Positions 41,195 to 50,632 of a stretch of DNA of 64,000 bases are shown one piece after another. A program made the translations under genes and the position numbers. Origin of the DNA: Streptococcus porci DSM 23759 (GTDB lineage: Bacteria > Bacillota > Bacilli > Lactobacillales > Streptococcaceae). The DNA is taken from NCBI RefSeq assembly GCF_000423765.1, contig NZ_AUIP01000006.1, positions 1-64,000 of the forward strand, written 5' to 3'. Under the pieces are notes generated by a model that was given only the letters and a program-made list of their open reading frames with translations, was not told where the DNA came from and ran no database searches. Each line of letters opens with the position of its first letter. The stretch's first letter is position 1.

Positions 41195-41222
41195 AAAAAG
41201 CCCTTGATATAGGGCTTTTTTT
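41195..41222 (+). terminator. Terminator of tRNA-Thr
   Basis: AAAAAGCCCT (41195-41204) pairs with AGGGCTTTTT (41211-41220) around TGATAT. Confidence 0.85.
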
Positions 41223-41224
41223 GC

Positions 41225-41615
41225 TACTTTTTTGACTTTGTATCCCAAAAATGATTCGAGAACAAAAGTTCTATTTAGCTTAATTCATAGATAGCAACAT
41301 AACAATTTGTAAATTAAGCTAGATAGAAAAAATCACTTTGTTAGGCTAGCTAAACTCCTAATTCGTCTGAACTAAACATGACCTATGCTTATGAGCCGCG
41401 AATGATCTCGTCATGATAGAAGCATATTACCAGGAAAGTGTATAAGTAATAGGTTATTTTGTAATCACTGGGAAGGTCAAAACAGGCCGTCAACAATGTC
41501 GTCGACTTTTCCAAAAAGGGACACTCTGACATGGCTACTATAAACGCTATAAAGCCATTCCCACGCTGAAAACCAATGGACGTAGAACAAGTGATATCAA
41601 AGATTCTATTTGACC
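41225..41615 (+). other. Gene-free stretch with a decayed coding remnant
   Basis: One frame, broken by stops, reads NDLVMIEAYYQESV, then VITGKVKTGRQQCRRLFQKG, then HGYYKRYKAIPTLKTNGRRT and SDIKDSI to TGA near 41610. The Lys/Arg-rich composition would fit a nucleic-acid-binding or transposase fragment, but I do not recognise a family. The rest is AT-rich without visible structure. Confidence 0.35.
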
Positions 41616-41644
41616 TTGTCAGTCCTGCTTCTTTAGGCTATAAT
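41616..41644 (+). promoter_or_regulatory. APC permease promoter
   Basis: TTGTCA (41616-41621), 17-base spacer, TATAAT (41639-41644), giving a leader of about 140 bases before the ATG at 41795. Confidence 0.8.
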
Positions 41645-41723
41645 GAGTAAGGTTAACAGAAAAAATCACAGTAACATGAGGAATTTAGCTTGATAAGAGT
41701 TGAACCTCACAGAATCGGAGAGT

Positions 41724-41763
41724 AAAATGAGTTTGCCATCAAAGGCAAGCTCCTATTCATTTT
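41724..41763 (+). other. Leader hairpin of the APC permease transcript
   Basis: AAAATGA-GTTTGCC (41724-41737) pairs with GGCAAGC-N6-TCATTTT (41744-41763) in a two-part stem. No T tract follows, so it is more likely a regulatory or stabilising leader structure than a terminator. Confidence 0.5.
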
Positions 41764-41794
41764 AAAGCCCAGAATTGAGGAGAACGGTTATCGG

Positions 41795-43141
41795 ATGAAA
41801 AATCAAGAGAGAAAAGCTTACGGGCTATCAACAGCAATAGCCTTAATTGTTGGTGTTGTTATTGGTTCAGGGATTTATTTTAAGGTAGATGATATTTTGA
41901 CCTACGCAGGGGGAAATGTTGGTCTTGGAATGGTAATAATCATCTTGGGTTCTTTCTCCATCGTTTTTGGAGCCTTGAGTTTATCAGAGTTAGCTATGAG
42001 AAATGATGGCGATGGCGGGATATTTTCATACTACGCCACTTATTTGCATCCTGGTCTAGCGACTTCCTTGGGATTATTCACAGCTTATGTTTACCTGCCA
42101 GCCCTGAATGCCGTTGTCGCCTGGGTGGCGGCTAGCTTCACTCTAGGTAGTGATTCCAGTCTAGAGAGTCAGATTTTACTAGCAGGCCTCTATATAAGTC
42201 TCCTAGCTCTTATGAATATTTACTCCCGCATTCTAGCTGGGTATTTCCAGTCCCTATCTACCCTTTTGAAGATTATTCCCCTTCTTGCCATCGCTCTTGT
42301 TGGACTTTATTGGGGAAAAGCGGTGCCCGATATTCCACAAGGATTGACAGCTATTGAACCTCGGCCAGTTGGTTTGGGTTGGTTATCAGGTTTGATGCCA
42401 CTTTACTTTGCTTACGATGGTTGGACAGTCGTAGCTAGCATCGCTCCAGAATTGAAAAATCCTAAGAAAAATCTGGCTAAAGCCTTTATCGTTGGTCCGC
42501 TTGTTATTCTCAGCCTCTACTTGCTATTCTTTTATGGTCTGAGTCGTATTCTAGGACCCTCCTTTATCATGACTACGGGTAATGATGCGGTGCTTCATGC
42601 CACAGAAATGATTTATGGTCAAACTATTAGTAAGCTACTTCTAGTTATTATCATTATCGCTGTTTTGGGTGTTTCAAATGGATTAACCTTATCAAACATG
42701 CGCCTTCCTCAAGCTTTTGCGGCGCGTGGCTGGATAAGAAGTTCAGAATTTGCTAAGGTTCATCCCCGATACCAGTTGTCTATGGCTGCTAGTTATTCAA
42801 TAGCAGGTATCACGATTTTTTGGCTTCTTATTCATTACTTTGTTACTAAATACCATCTGCTTCCAGGAAGTGATATTAGTGAGGTAGCTATTGTCTTTAA
42901 CAATGTGTCCTTCATCCTTCTATATCTGACGGTACTTGGCCTTTACCGTAAGGGGGAAATCACCAATAGACTGACAGGATTCTTATCGCCACTCTGCGCT
43001 ATCGTGTCAATAGGTGTTCTTTTTGTGGGTAGTCTTTTGACGAATTTCGTGATGGCAACAGCCTTCATGCTATTCTGTCTCATTTTCTGCCTGTGCAGCT
43101 TTGCCCTTTACCAAAAGCATCAAAGTTTGGAGAAACCTTGA
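41795..43141 (+). CDS. APC-family amino-acid permease
   Basis: The 448-residue protein has about twelve membrane segments and the APC superfamily start motif STAIALIVGVVIGSGIYFKV (residues 13-32), in which GSGIY forms the substrate backbone site. LSELAMRNDGDGGIFSYYAT matches the SteT/YfnA-like branch of serine/threonine or general amino-acid exchangers. The ribosome site TGAGGAG is clear. A leader of about 140 bases with a hairpin precedes it. Substrate is not predictable from sequence. Confidence 0.88.
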   Translation: MKNQERKAYGLSTAIALIVGVVIGSGIYFKVDDILTYAGGNVGLGMVIIILGSFSIVFGALSLSELAMRNDGDGGIFSYYATYLHPGLATSLGLFTAYVYLPALNAVVAWVAASFTLGSDSSLESQILLAGLYISLLALMNIYSRILAGYFQSLSTLLKIIPLLAIALVGLYWGKAVPDIPQGLTAIEPRPVGLGWLSGLMPLYFAYDGWTVVASIAPELKNPKKNLAKAFIVGPLVILSLYLLFFYGLSRILGPSFIMTTGNDAVLHATEMIYGQTISKLLLVIIIIAVLGVSNGLTLSNMRLPQAFAARGWIRSSEFAKVHPRYQLSMAASYSIAGITIFWLLIHYFVTKYHLLPGSDISEVAIVFNNVSFILLYLTVLGLYRKGEITNRLTGFLSPLCAIVSIGVLFVGSLLTNFVMATAFMLFCLIFCLCSFALYQKHQSLEKP

Positions 43142-43407
43142 TAGCAGCAAGATTTCTTTTGTCTTGAGCAAAGCTAAACTTAACAATACAATATCTTGAG
43201 ATGTGATTTCATACTAACTGCTTGTTATTTTTTCAAAAAAGTAGGACAAGTCTACGGCTAAAATTACGATTTTGGAAAAGAAAATGTGCCAGAGAGTTAG
43301 AGCTACTAGTCTTCCTGCAAACAAATCTGGTGAAAATCAAGCCAGAGAGCGGCAAGTTCCCAGTGGATTACGAACCGCCTGACTGCTAGCAGTCAGGAAT
43401 TGTGGAA
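43142..43407 (+). other. Intergenic region with a perfect 20-base palindrome
   Basis: CCTGACTGCTAGCAGTCAGG (43378-43397) is a perfect palindrome without a T tract. The rest of the 266 bases has no convincing gene. It could be the terminator-like end of the APC transcript or an operator near the rpmB promoter. Confidence 0.5.
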
Positions 43408-43453
43408 ACTTTCAAAGAAATAGCTTGCTTTTCTTTGAAAGTGATGGTAGAAT
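43408..43453 (+). promoter_or_regulatory. rpmB promoter inside a 13-bp inverted repeat
   Basis: TTGCTT (43425-43430), 17-base spacer, and extended -10 TGGTAGAAT (43445-43453). The arms ACTTTCAAAGAAA (43408-43420) and TTTCTTTGAAAGT (43430-43442) form a perfect inverted repeat whose loop holds nearly all of the -35. A dimeric regulator bound here would block or assist polymerase. Confidence 0.68.
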
Positions 43454-43510
43454 AGTTGGGTATGTGGTGCTAGCACATCCGAACATATTCTACCTAGGAG
43501 GAAAAACGAA

Positions 43511-43699
43511 ATGGCTAAAGTATGTTACTTCACAGGACGTAAAACTGTTTCTGGTAACAACCGTTCACACGCAATGAACCAAACAAAACGTACAGTTAAA
43601 CCAAACCTTCAAAAAGTTACAGTTCTTATTGACGGTAAACCTAAAAAAGTTTGGGCTTCAGCTCGTGCTCTTAAATCTGGTAAAGTTGAACGCGTTTAA
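43511..43699 (+). CDS. rpmB: 50S ribosomal protein L28
   Basis: The 62-residue basic protein begins [20 protein letters not shown] and ends in [13 protein letters not shown], matching L28 over its whole length. It follows a strong AGGAGG at 43497-43502. Cysteine pairs typical of zinc-binding L28 are absent, so it is the zinc-free type. It has its own promoter and terminator. The leader contains a small stem around TGCTAGCA before the ribosome site. Confidence 0.97.
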   Translation: MAKVCYFTGRKTVSGNNRSHAMNQTKRTVKPNLQKVTVLIDGKPKKVWASARALKSGKVERV

Positions 43700-43707
43700 T
43701 CAAAAAT

Positions 43708-43731
43708 CGGCCTGATGAAGGTCGTTTTTTT
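43708..43731 (+). terminator. Terminator of rpmB
   Basis: CGGCCT (43708-43713) pairs with AGGTCG (43719-43724, one G-T pair) and is followed by T7. Confidence 0.78.
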
Positions 43732-43818
43732 ATGCTGTTTAGGCCTAGACTTTATATTTTTTTACATTCTTTATCAAATGTGCTAAAATAGAGTGATTAA
43801 AAGATCGAGGTAGTAAAA

Positions 43819-44181
43819 ATGACTGTAAAAATTAACACAAAAGATGGTCAAATTGAGCTTGCTGACGATGTCATTGCCACAGTAGTTGGTGGGGCAACAA
43901 CGGAGATTTTTGGTGTTGTTGGGATGGCCAGCAAGAGTGCACTCAAGGATAATTTTCAAGCTCTTCTTCGCAAGGAAAATTATGCCAAGGGAGTTGTGGT
44001 TAAATCGACCGAAGAAGGTATTGCTGTCGATGTGTACACTGTCATGAGCTATGGCGTTAAGATTAGCGAAGTATCAAAGAATATTCAAGAACGCGTGAAA
44101 TTCAACTTGGAGAGTCAATTAGGCATCACAGCCAGTGCGGTCAATGTCTATATCCAAAGTGTGAAGGTAGAGGGAGAATAA
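43819..44181 (+). CDS. Asp23/Gls24-family envelope-stress protein (YloU type)
   Basis: The 120-residue protein has the Asp23 fold pattern: IELADDVIATVVGGATTEIF, GVVGMASKSALKDNF, VVVKSTEEGIAVDVYTVMSY and the ending ITASAVNVYIQSVKVEGE. YloU-type proteins precede the fatty-acid kinase gene in nearly all Firmicutes, as here two bases before fakA, so they are co-transcribed. The biochemical role of YloU is not established. The ribosome site before ATG is weak (GAGGTAG). Confidence 0.88.
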   Translation: MTVKINTKDGQIELADDVIATVVGGATTEIFGVVGMASKSALKDNFQALLRKENYAKGVVVKSTEEGIAVDVYTVMSYGVKISEVSKNIQERVKFNLESQLGITASAVNVYIQSVKVEGE

Positions 44182-44183
44182 TC

Positions 44184-45845
44184 GTGTCTACAATTACAAC
44201 AAGTTTATTGCAAGAAATGGTTCAAGCGGCGGCCAGTCGCCTTGGAAGACAAGCTGAGTATGTTAACTCGCTCAACGTTTTCCCTGTGCCAGATGGCGAT
44301 ACAGGGACCAATATGAGTATGACCATGGACAATGGTGCCAAAGAAGTAGCTGACCAACCAGCCAATACCGTTGGTGAAGTTGGACAAATCCTTTCAAAAG
44401 GTCTTCTTATGGGGGCTCGCGGGAACTCTGGTGTTATCACTTCGCAGCTTTTCCGTGGTTTTGGCAATTCCATCAAAGGGAAAACAGAACTTGATGGTAA
44501 AGACCTAGCAGCAGCCTTCCAATCAGGCGTTGAAGTGGCTTACAAAGCTGTCATGAAGCCGGTCGAAGGAACAATCCTTACCGTTTCGCGTGGTGGTGCA
44601 ACCGGTGCCCTTAAGAAAGCTGAGGAAACTGACGATGCTATCGAAGTTATGAGGGCTGCTCTAGAGGGAGCAAAGCGTGCTTTGGCAAAAACACCAGACA
44701 TGCTACCAGTTCTTAAAGAAGTTGGCGTGGTTGACTCAGGTGGCCAAGGTTTGGTTTACATCTATGAAGGTTTCTTGTCAGCTTTGACAGGCGAGTACAT
44801 CGCATCAGAAGATTTTAAGGCAACACCAGCTGTGATGTCTGAGATGATTAACGCAGAACATCATAAATCAGTAGCAGGACACGTAGCGACAGAAGACATC
44901 ACGTTTGGTTACTGTACCGAAATCATGGTTGCTCTCGGGCAGGGCCCAACTTATGTCAAAGAATTCAACTATGAAGAGTTCCAAGGTTACTTATCAGGGC
45001 TTGGAGATTCGCTCTTAGTTGTCAATGATGATGAAATTGTCAAAGTTCACGTTCATACCGAAGACCCAGGTCTTGTCATGCAAGAAGGTCTCAAGTATGG
45101 GGCGCTTGTTAAGGTTAAGGTTGACAATATGCGTGGTCAGCACGAAGCTCAGCTTGAAAAAGAAGCTAAGCCAGCAAAACAAGAAGCTAAAGAATATGGA
45201 CTTATCGCTGTTGTAGCAGGCGATGGTTTGGCTGACATCTTCAAATCACAAGGTGTTGACTACATTATTTCTGGCGGGCAAACCATGAATCCTTCAACTG
45301 AGGACATCGTTAAAGCTATAGAAGCTGTAAATGCCAAAAATGTTATTATCTTGCCAAATAACAAGAACATCTTCATGGCGGCACAATCAGCAGCGGAAGT
45401 CGCTGAGGTAAAGGCAGCAGTTGTCGAAACACGTACCGTCTCACAAGGTTTTACAAGTCTTTTAGCTTTTGATGAAAGCAGAGCTTTGGATGAAAATGTA
45501 GCGGCTATGACAGCAAGCCTTGCGGATGTCGTGTCAGGTTCTGTGACCCTTGCGGTGCGCGATACCACTATTGACGGTCTTGAAATTCATGAAAACGACA
45601 TTCTGGGAATGGTTGACGGAAAAATTCTAGTTTCTACACCCGATATGGTTGTTGCCTTGAAAGATACTTTTGCTAAAATGATTGACGAAGACAGTGAAAT
45701 TATTACCATCTACGTCGGCGAAGAAGGTTCTCAAGAAGTAGCAACAGAAATTGCAGAATACCTTGAAGAAACTTATGAAGATGTGGAAGTGGAAATCCAC
45801 CAAGGTGACCAGCCGGTTTACCCATATCTGATGAGTGTTGAATAA
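44184..45845 (+). CDS. fakA: Fatty-acid kinase FakA (DAK2/DhaL domain)
   Basis: The 553-residue protein has an N-terminal DhaL-type ATP-binding kinase domain (residues about 5-200; NVFPVPDGDTGTNMSMTMDN supplies the metal-binding Asps, and MGARGNSGVITSQLFRGF the nucleotide loop). A central domain and a C-terminal DegV-like part with FakB-binding role follow (ILPNNKNIFMAAQSAAEVAE; DDEIVKVHVHTEDPG). FakA phosphorylates exogenous fatty acids carried by FakB for phospholipid synthesis. It is coupled to the Asp23-like gene two bases upstream and ends in a strong terminator. Confidence 0.93.
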   Translation: MSTITTSLLQEMVQAAASRLGRQAEYVNSLNVFPVPDGDTGTNMSMTMDNGAKEVADQPANTVGEVGQILSKGLLMGARGNSGVITSQLFRGFGNSIKGKTELDGKDLAAAFQSGVEVAYKAVMKPVEGTILTVSRGGATGALKKAEETDDAIEVMRAALEGAKRALAKTPDMLPVLKEVGVVDSGGQGLVYIYEGFLSALTGEYIASEDFKATPAVMSEMINAEHHKSVAGHVATEDITFGYCTEIMVALGQGPTYVKEFNYEEFQGYLSGLGDSLLVVNDDEIVKVHVHTEDPGLVMQEGLKYGALVKVKVDNMRGQHEAQLEKEAKPAKQEAKEYGLIAVVAGDGLADIFKSQGVDYIISGGQTMNPSTEDIVKAIEAVNAKNVIILPNNKNIFMAAQSAAEVAEVKAAVVETRTVSQGFTSLLAFDESRALDENVAAMTASLADVVSGSVTLAVRDTTIDGLEIHENDILGMVDGKILVSTPDMVVALKDTFAKMIDEDSEIITIYVGEEGSQEVATEIAEYLEETYEDVEVEIHQGDQPVYPYLMSVE

Positions 45846-45852
45846 AATGACC

Positions 45853-45882
45853 AAACTCGCTACCTCAGTGGCGAGTTTTTTG
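45853..45882 (+). terminator. Terminator of fakA
   Basis: AAACTCGCTAC (45853-45863), loop CTCA, GTGGCGAGTTT (45868-45878, one G-T pair), T run. Confidence 0.88.
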
Positions 45883-45897
45883 AAAAGGGGGAAGAAA

Positions 45898-46281
45898 GTG
45901 TCGGAGTGTCTTTTTTGTCAGCTGACAAGAGCGTCTTGGATTACTGAGAGTGAGCATTTTTATGTGGTCTGGGATATTGATCCCATTCAAGATGGGCACA
46001 TGCTCTTGATTAGTAAGCAACACCGCCAGTCTTTGCAGGCACTAAGCGCAGAAGAGGCAGCTGATTTACTGGTTTTGCAGCAGCAACTTTTGGAAAAAGT
46101 AGAACAGATAGATGATTGGGGTGGGACGCTTGCTATCAATAACGGGAAGTTGATGGATGAGGGGACGCATTTTCACTGTCATTTGATTCCGCGTTTTAAA
46201 GACGATGGTTTTTGGGATAAGGTGGCTCCGCAAGGTCGTAACTTTGATAAGGAGAGTTTTTTGAGGGACTTATGCGACTGA
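45898..46281 (+). CDS. HIT-family nucleotide-binding hydrolase
   Basis: I start at GTG 45898, which has AGGGGGAAG just before it; the longer frame from 45835 would translate the fakA terminator. The 127-residue protein begins with a CxxC (SECLFCQLTR, as in zinc-binding HIT proteins), then DIDPIQDGHMLLISKQHRQS and the histidine triad HFHCHLIPRF. HIT proteins hydrolyse nucleoside phosphoramidates or dinucleotides; the exact substrate is unknown. The decayed Nudix gene follows almost at once. Confidence 0.85.
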   Translation: MSECLFCQLTRASWITESEHFYVVWDIDPIQDGHMLLISKQHRQSLQALSAEEAADLLVLQQQLLEKVEQIDDWGGTLAINNGKLMDEGTHFHCHLIPRFKDDGFWDKVAPQGRNFDKESFLRDLCD

Positions 46282-46288
46282 GAAAATT

Positions 46289-46744
46289 TTGAATTGGGTT
46301 AATATTTGTGTTAAAGATGGTAACAAGATTTTATGATTAGATAGGAAGCACGACAGTTTTCCAGGCTGGATTTTTTCAGGTGGGAAGGTAGAATTTCCAG
46401 AGTCCTTTTTTGAAGCTGCCGTGAGAGAATTACAGGAAAAAACAGTCCTGACTGCCTTAAATTTAGAATTCAAAGGCATTTCTGGCCTTACCAATCCAGA
46501 CAAGTTTGAACGTTATGTTTATTATGATTTTCTCTGTACGAATTTTGAAGGACATTTGTTAGAAGATTCCCGAAAGGGCAAGCCAAAATGCTGGCAGATT
46601 ACTAATCTAGATAATATTTCCATACAAAAGGATATCAGGGGACGCTTGTCTCTCTATTGTTGCAAGGGTTCTTTCGAACGCATTCACTACTAGGACGAGC
46701 TTAATCAATGTATCACAGAAACCAAAACCTTTTTATATGATTAA
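46289..46744 (+). pseudogene. Nudix hydrolase, decayed
   Basis: One frame reads WVNICVKDGNKIL, a TGA at about 46334-46336, then LDRKHDSFPGWIFSGGKVEF and the Nudix box region PESFFEAAVRELQEKTVLTA. It continues through FERYVYYDFLCTNFEGHLLE to a TAG at 46691-46693 and a tail DELNQCITETKTFLYD to TAA 46742-46744. The Nudix signature GX5EX7REUXEEXGU is damaged: the second Glu of EE is Lys and the Gly is Val, so metal binding would fail even if translated. Two nonsense codons and box mutations mark it as a pseudogene of a MutT-like enzyme of about 150 residues. Confidence 0.8.
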
Positions 46745-46767
46745 TGGAAATATTTTCCAGTTTTGTC

Positions 46768-46834
46768 TTGCAATCTTGTTTAAAAATGGTATCATAGAAG
46801 AAAGTTTTGAATTTTTCGACAATTTCCGAAAATG
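46768..46834 (+). promoter_or_regulatory. ilvB promoter with overlapping CodY-box-like motifs
   Basis: TTGCAA (46768-46773), 16-base spacer, TATCAT (46790-46795). Downstream, AATTTTTCGACAATT (46810-46824) matches the CodY consensus with three mismatches and overlaps a second motif at 46820-46834 with four. Overlapping 15-mers are a known arrangement for CodY. Bound CodY would sit just after the start site and block the polymerase. Confidence 0.68.
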
Positions 46835-46954
46835 AATGCAGGCTAGAAACTAAGTGAAAAAGATGATTGTTAGAGGCGGAACGTATTCATCGGCCAGTTT
46901 TCATTTTGACTTTGTACGTATCAGGCTTTTAGTATCTTTATGAAGGGAGAATTT

Positions 46955-48661
46955 GTGGAAAAAATGATTTTAAACGAACCTAAGACAGGTTCGGAATTGG
47001 TTTTGGACACCCTTTTAAATCTAGGGATTGATCGAATATTTGGTTATCCTGGCGGAGCTGTTTTGCCTCTCTATGACACTTTGTATCAGTACCAGGATAA
47101 GATTTCCCATGTCCTAGCCCGCCATGAGCAAGGGGCGGTTCACGAAGCGGAAGGGTTTGCCAAATCAACTGGAAAGATTGGTGTGGCGCTCGTGACTTCA
47201 GGACCAGGAGCAACCAATGCCATTACAGGAATTGCTGATGCCATGGGCGATAGTGTTCCACTTCTCGTCTTCACGGGACAGGTGGCAACGCCTGGTATCG
47301 GTAAAGATGCCTTTCAGGAGGCCGATGTCATCGGCATGACTATGCCTATTACCAAATACAATTATCAAATTCGTCACACAGAGGATATTCCTCGTATCAT
47401 CACGGAGGCTGTTCACATCGCAACGACAGGTCGTCCGGGTCCGGTTGTTATTGATTTGCCTAAGGATGTTTCAGCTACAGTTGTGGAGCATTATCATGAG
47501 CCAACGGTTGATCTTCCGTCCTATCAGCCAACAATTTCGCCTAATGGTCTTCAGGTGAAGAAAATGTTGGTGCAGTTAAGCAAGTCTAAACGTCCAGTTA
47601 TCTTGGCTGGAGGTGGCGTGGCTTATGCGGAAGCTAGTGCTGAACTCATTGCCTTTGCGGAGCGCTATCAAATTCCTGTTGTGTCAACACTTTTAGGACT
47701 TGGAACTATGCCCATTCCGCATGAGCTTTCTCTTGGTATGGGAGGCATGCATGGCTCCTATGCATCCAATATGGCCTTGACCGACGCTGATTTTATCATC
47801 AATATCGGTGCTCGCTTTGATGACCGCCTGACTGGTAATGTCGCAGAATTTGCCAAGAATGCAGTGGTCGCTCACGTTGATGTTGACCCTGCTGAAATCG
47901 GTAAGGTGGTTAAAACTGATATTCCCGTTGTCGGCGATGCAAAGAAGACTCTTGAAATGCTTTTGGCCTTTGATCAGGTGGAAACTGATTATGCTGACTG
48001 GTTAGCGCAAGTTTTGTCCAATAAAGCAAGGGCACCATTTAGTTATGATAAATCTGAGGATTTCATCAAACCACAGGAAGTGATTCAGTATATTGGCCAG
48101 TTGACTGATGGTGAAGCCATTATCGTCACCGATGTCGGACAACACCAGATGTGGGCGGCTCAGTTTTACCCTTACCGCTATGGGCGTCAGTTGATTACTT
48201 CAGGTGGTATGGGAACTATGGGATTCGGTATCCCAGCGGCGATTGGTGCTAAGTTGGCAAATCCTGATAAGGAAGTTATCCTTTTTGTGGGTGATGGTGG
48301 TTTCCAGATGACCAATCAAGAGTTGGCCATTCTCAATGGCTACGGTGTCCCAATTAAAGTTGTTTTGATTAACAATCATTCACTTGGGATGGTTCGCCAG
48401 TGGCAGGAGTCCTTCTATGAGGAGCGTCGCAGCCAGTCGACTTTTGACGACGAACCAAATTTCCAGCTTATGGCTCAAGCGTATGCTATTGCCTCCTATC
48501 GCTTGACAAATCCAGCTACTCTGAAAGAAGATTTGAAGGTTATTAAGGAAGACAAGCCAATGCTTATTGAAATTTGTATTTCCAACCGTGAGCATGTTCT
48601 TCCGATGGTTCCAGCTGGCAAGGCCAATCATGAAATGTTGGGGGTGACTTTTAATGCGTAG
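46955..48661 (+). CDS. ilvB: Acetolactate synthase, large (catalytic) subunit
   Basis: I prefer GTG 46955, seven bases after AAGGGAG, over ATG 46940, which lies at the ribosome site. The 568-residue protein has the three thiamine-enzyme domains: Glu in ARHEQGAVHEAEGFAKSTGK, FAD/middle domain (VPLLVFTGQVATPG; PVILAGGGVAYAEA) and the TPP motif GDGGFQMTNQELAILNGYGV with LINNHS. It makes acetolactate or acetohydroxybutyrate, the first common step to valine, leucine and isoleucine. It overlaps ilvN by eight bases. CodY-like boxes lie in its promoter. Confidence 0.95.
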   Translation: MEKMILNEPKTGSELVLDTLLNLGIDRIFGYPGGAVLPLYDTLYQYQDKISHVLARHEQGAVHEAEGFAKSTGKIGVALVTSGPGATNAITGIADAMGDSVPLLVFTGQVATPGIGKDAFQEADVIGMTMPITKYNYQIRHTEDIPRIITEAVHIATTGRPGPVVIDLPKDVSATVVEHYHEPTVDLPSYQPTISPNGLQVKKMLVQLSKSKRPVILAGGGVAYAEASAELIAFAERYQIPVVSTLLGLGTMPIPHELSLGMGGMHGSYASNMALTDADFIINIGARFDDRLTGNVAEFAKNAVVAHVDVDPAEIGKVVKTDIPVVGDAKKTLEMLLAFDQVETDYADWLAQVLSNKARAPFSYDKSEDFIKPQEVIQYIGQLTDGEAIIVTDVGQHQMWAAQFYPYRYGRQLITSGGMGTMGFGIPAAIGAKLANPDKEVILFVGDGGFQMTNQELAILNGYGVPIKVVLINNHSLGMVRQWQESFYEERRSQSTFDDEPNFQLMAQAYAIASYRLTNPATLKEDLKVIKEDKPMLIEICISNREHVLPMVPAGKANHEMLGVTFNA

Positions 48662-49136
48662 AATGTTAACCGCAAAATTACAAAATTCAACCGGCGTCCT
48701 CAACCGTTTCACAGGTGTTCTTTCTCGTCGTCAGGTCAATATAGAGTCCATCTCAGTTGGACCAACTGACATTCCAGCAATTTCACGTGTGACTATCATC
48801 ATTGATGTGGAAACCTTGGATGAGGCAGAGCAAATCATCAAGCAACTCAATCGCCTCATCGATGTAGTGCGAGTGCGCGATATCACTGACATTCCACACC
48901 TTGAGCGTGAAGTTCTTCTGGTCAAGATAGCTGCGCCTGTTAGCAAACGAGCAGAAATCTTAGCCATGATTCAACCCTTCCGAGCAAGCGTTGTTGATGT
49001 GGCTCCAAAATCTATTACCATTCAAATGACTGGAGATGCCGATAAAATTGAAGCTCTCCTCCGCGTCATCAAACCTTACGGAATTCAAAATATCGCGAGA
49101 ACAGGAGCAACTGGCTTCTCCCGTGATATGTCCTAA
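48654..49136 (+). CDS. ilvN: Acetolactate synthase, small (regulatory) subunit
   Basis: The 160-residue subunit has an N-terminal ACT domain (TAKLQNSTGVLNRFTGVLSR, RRQVNIESISVGPTDIP) that gives valine feedback control, and the C-terminal domain with DIPHLEREVLLVKIAAPVSK. It starts inside the end of ilvB, so the subunits are made in step. ilvC follows after 31 bases. Length is standard for the short IlvN/IlvH type. Confidence 0.95.
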   Translation: MRRMLTAKLQNSTGVLNRFTGVLSRRQVNIESISVGPTDIPAISRVTIIIDVETLDEAEQIIKQLNRLIDVVRVRDITDIPHLEREVLLVKIAAPVSKRAEILAMIQPFRASVVDVAPKSITIQMTGDADKIEALLRVIKPYGIQNIARTGATGFSRDMS

Positions 49137-49140
49137 ATGA

Positions 49141-50190
<1,050 letters not shown>

Positions 50191-50196
50191 GTAAAG

Positions 50197-50250
50197 AAGA
50201 CGATAGCTTAAAATCAGGATGTTTAGAACCTCCTGATTTTATCGTCTTTT
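50197..50250 (+). terminator. Terminator of ilvBNC
   Basis: AAGACGATA-GCTT-AAAATCAGGA (50197-50219) pairs with TCCTGATTTTATCGTCTT (50231-50248), a stem of about 18 bp with a 4-base bulge, followed by T residues. Confidence 0.85.
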
Positions 50251-50253
50251 GTA

Positions 50254-50562
50254 ATGGAACAAGAAGAACATGACAAAACACACATTTTCACTCAAGTGGT
50301 TGATGTTTTGCAAAATGATCCCTCAACAAAGAAAGATACTCTGGTAGCTAAGCTAGATCCGTTCCGCCAACAAGTCACAGAGGGCATGACTGATGAGGAT
50401 TTTACTTTCCTCTTTCCGACCTCGCGGCTTTTAGCGATAGATGAAGGGGAAAGGCAAGCTGATAAGGGAATTGAGCCAGATGTTTTCATTACATGGACGC
50501 CAGAGCATTTTGAGAGGAATGTGGACTTGGAGACAGCGTTAGCTTTTCTCCGAGACAGCTAA
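50254..50562 (+). pseudogene. C-terminal fragment, possibly of an S41-type peptidase
   Basis: A frame of 102 residues with start ATG 50254 reads MEQEEHDKTHIFTQVVDVLQ, then RLLAIDEGERQADKGIEPDV and FITWTPEHFERNVDLETALAF. The ending GIEPDV-TWTPEHF-DLETAL resembles, as far as I remember, the tails of S41/tricorn-like peptidases, but the catalytic core is missing. There is no ribosome site and the ATG lies six bases after the ilvC terminator, so expression is doubtful. I treat it as a remnant; a real small protein cannot be ruled out. Confidence 0.45.
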
Positions 50563-50588
50563 AAGGGGTTTAAAATGAGCCTTTTTTC

Positions 50589-50613
50589 TGCTATAATAAA
50601 TTTGCTGAAAATT
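50589..50613 (+). promoter_or_regulatory. ilvA promoter with CodY box
   Basis: Extended -10 TGCTATAAT (50589-50597) directly follows a T-rich tract. AATTTGCTGAAAATT (50599-50613) matches the CodY consensus with one mismatch and covers the expected start point, so CodY should repress ilvA. Confidence 0.88.
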
Positions 50614-50632
50614 TCGAAAACGAGGATATCAG

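Noticed and set aside
41645..41794. T-box or amino-acid riboswitch in the APC permease leader
   Set aside because: No AGGGTGG T-box sequence, no specifier-loop pattern and no antiterminator/terminator pair with a T tract.
45835..45897. N-terminal extension of the HIT protein from ATG 45847 or the earlier start
   Set aside because: It would translate the fakA terminator hairpin; GTG 45898 has a proper ribosome site.
46835..46954. Leader peptide with branched-chain codons before ilvB (attenuation)
   Set aside because: No short frame rich in Ile, Leu or Val codons with a ribosome site and no terminator hairpin is seen; control by CodY-like boxes explains the region better.
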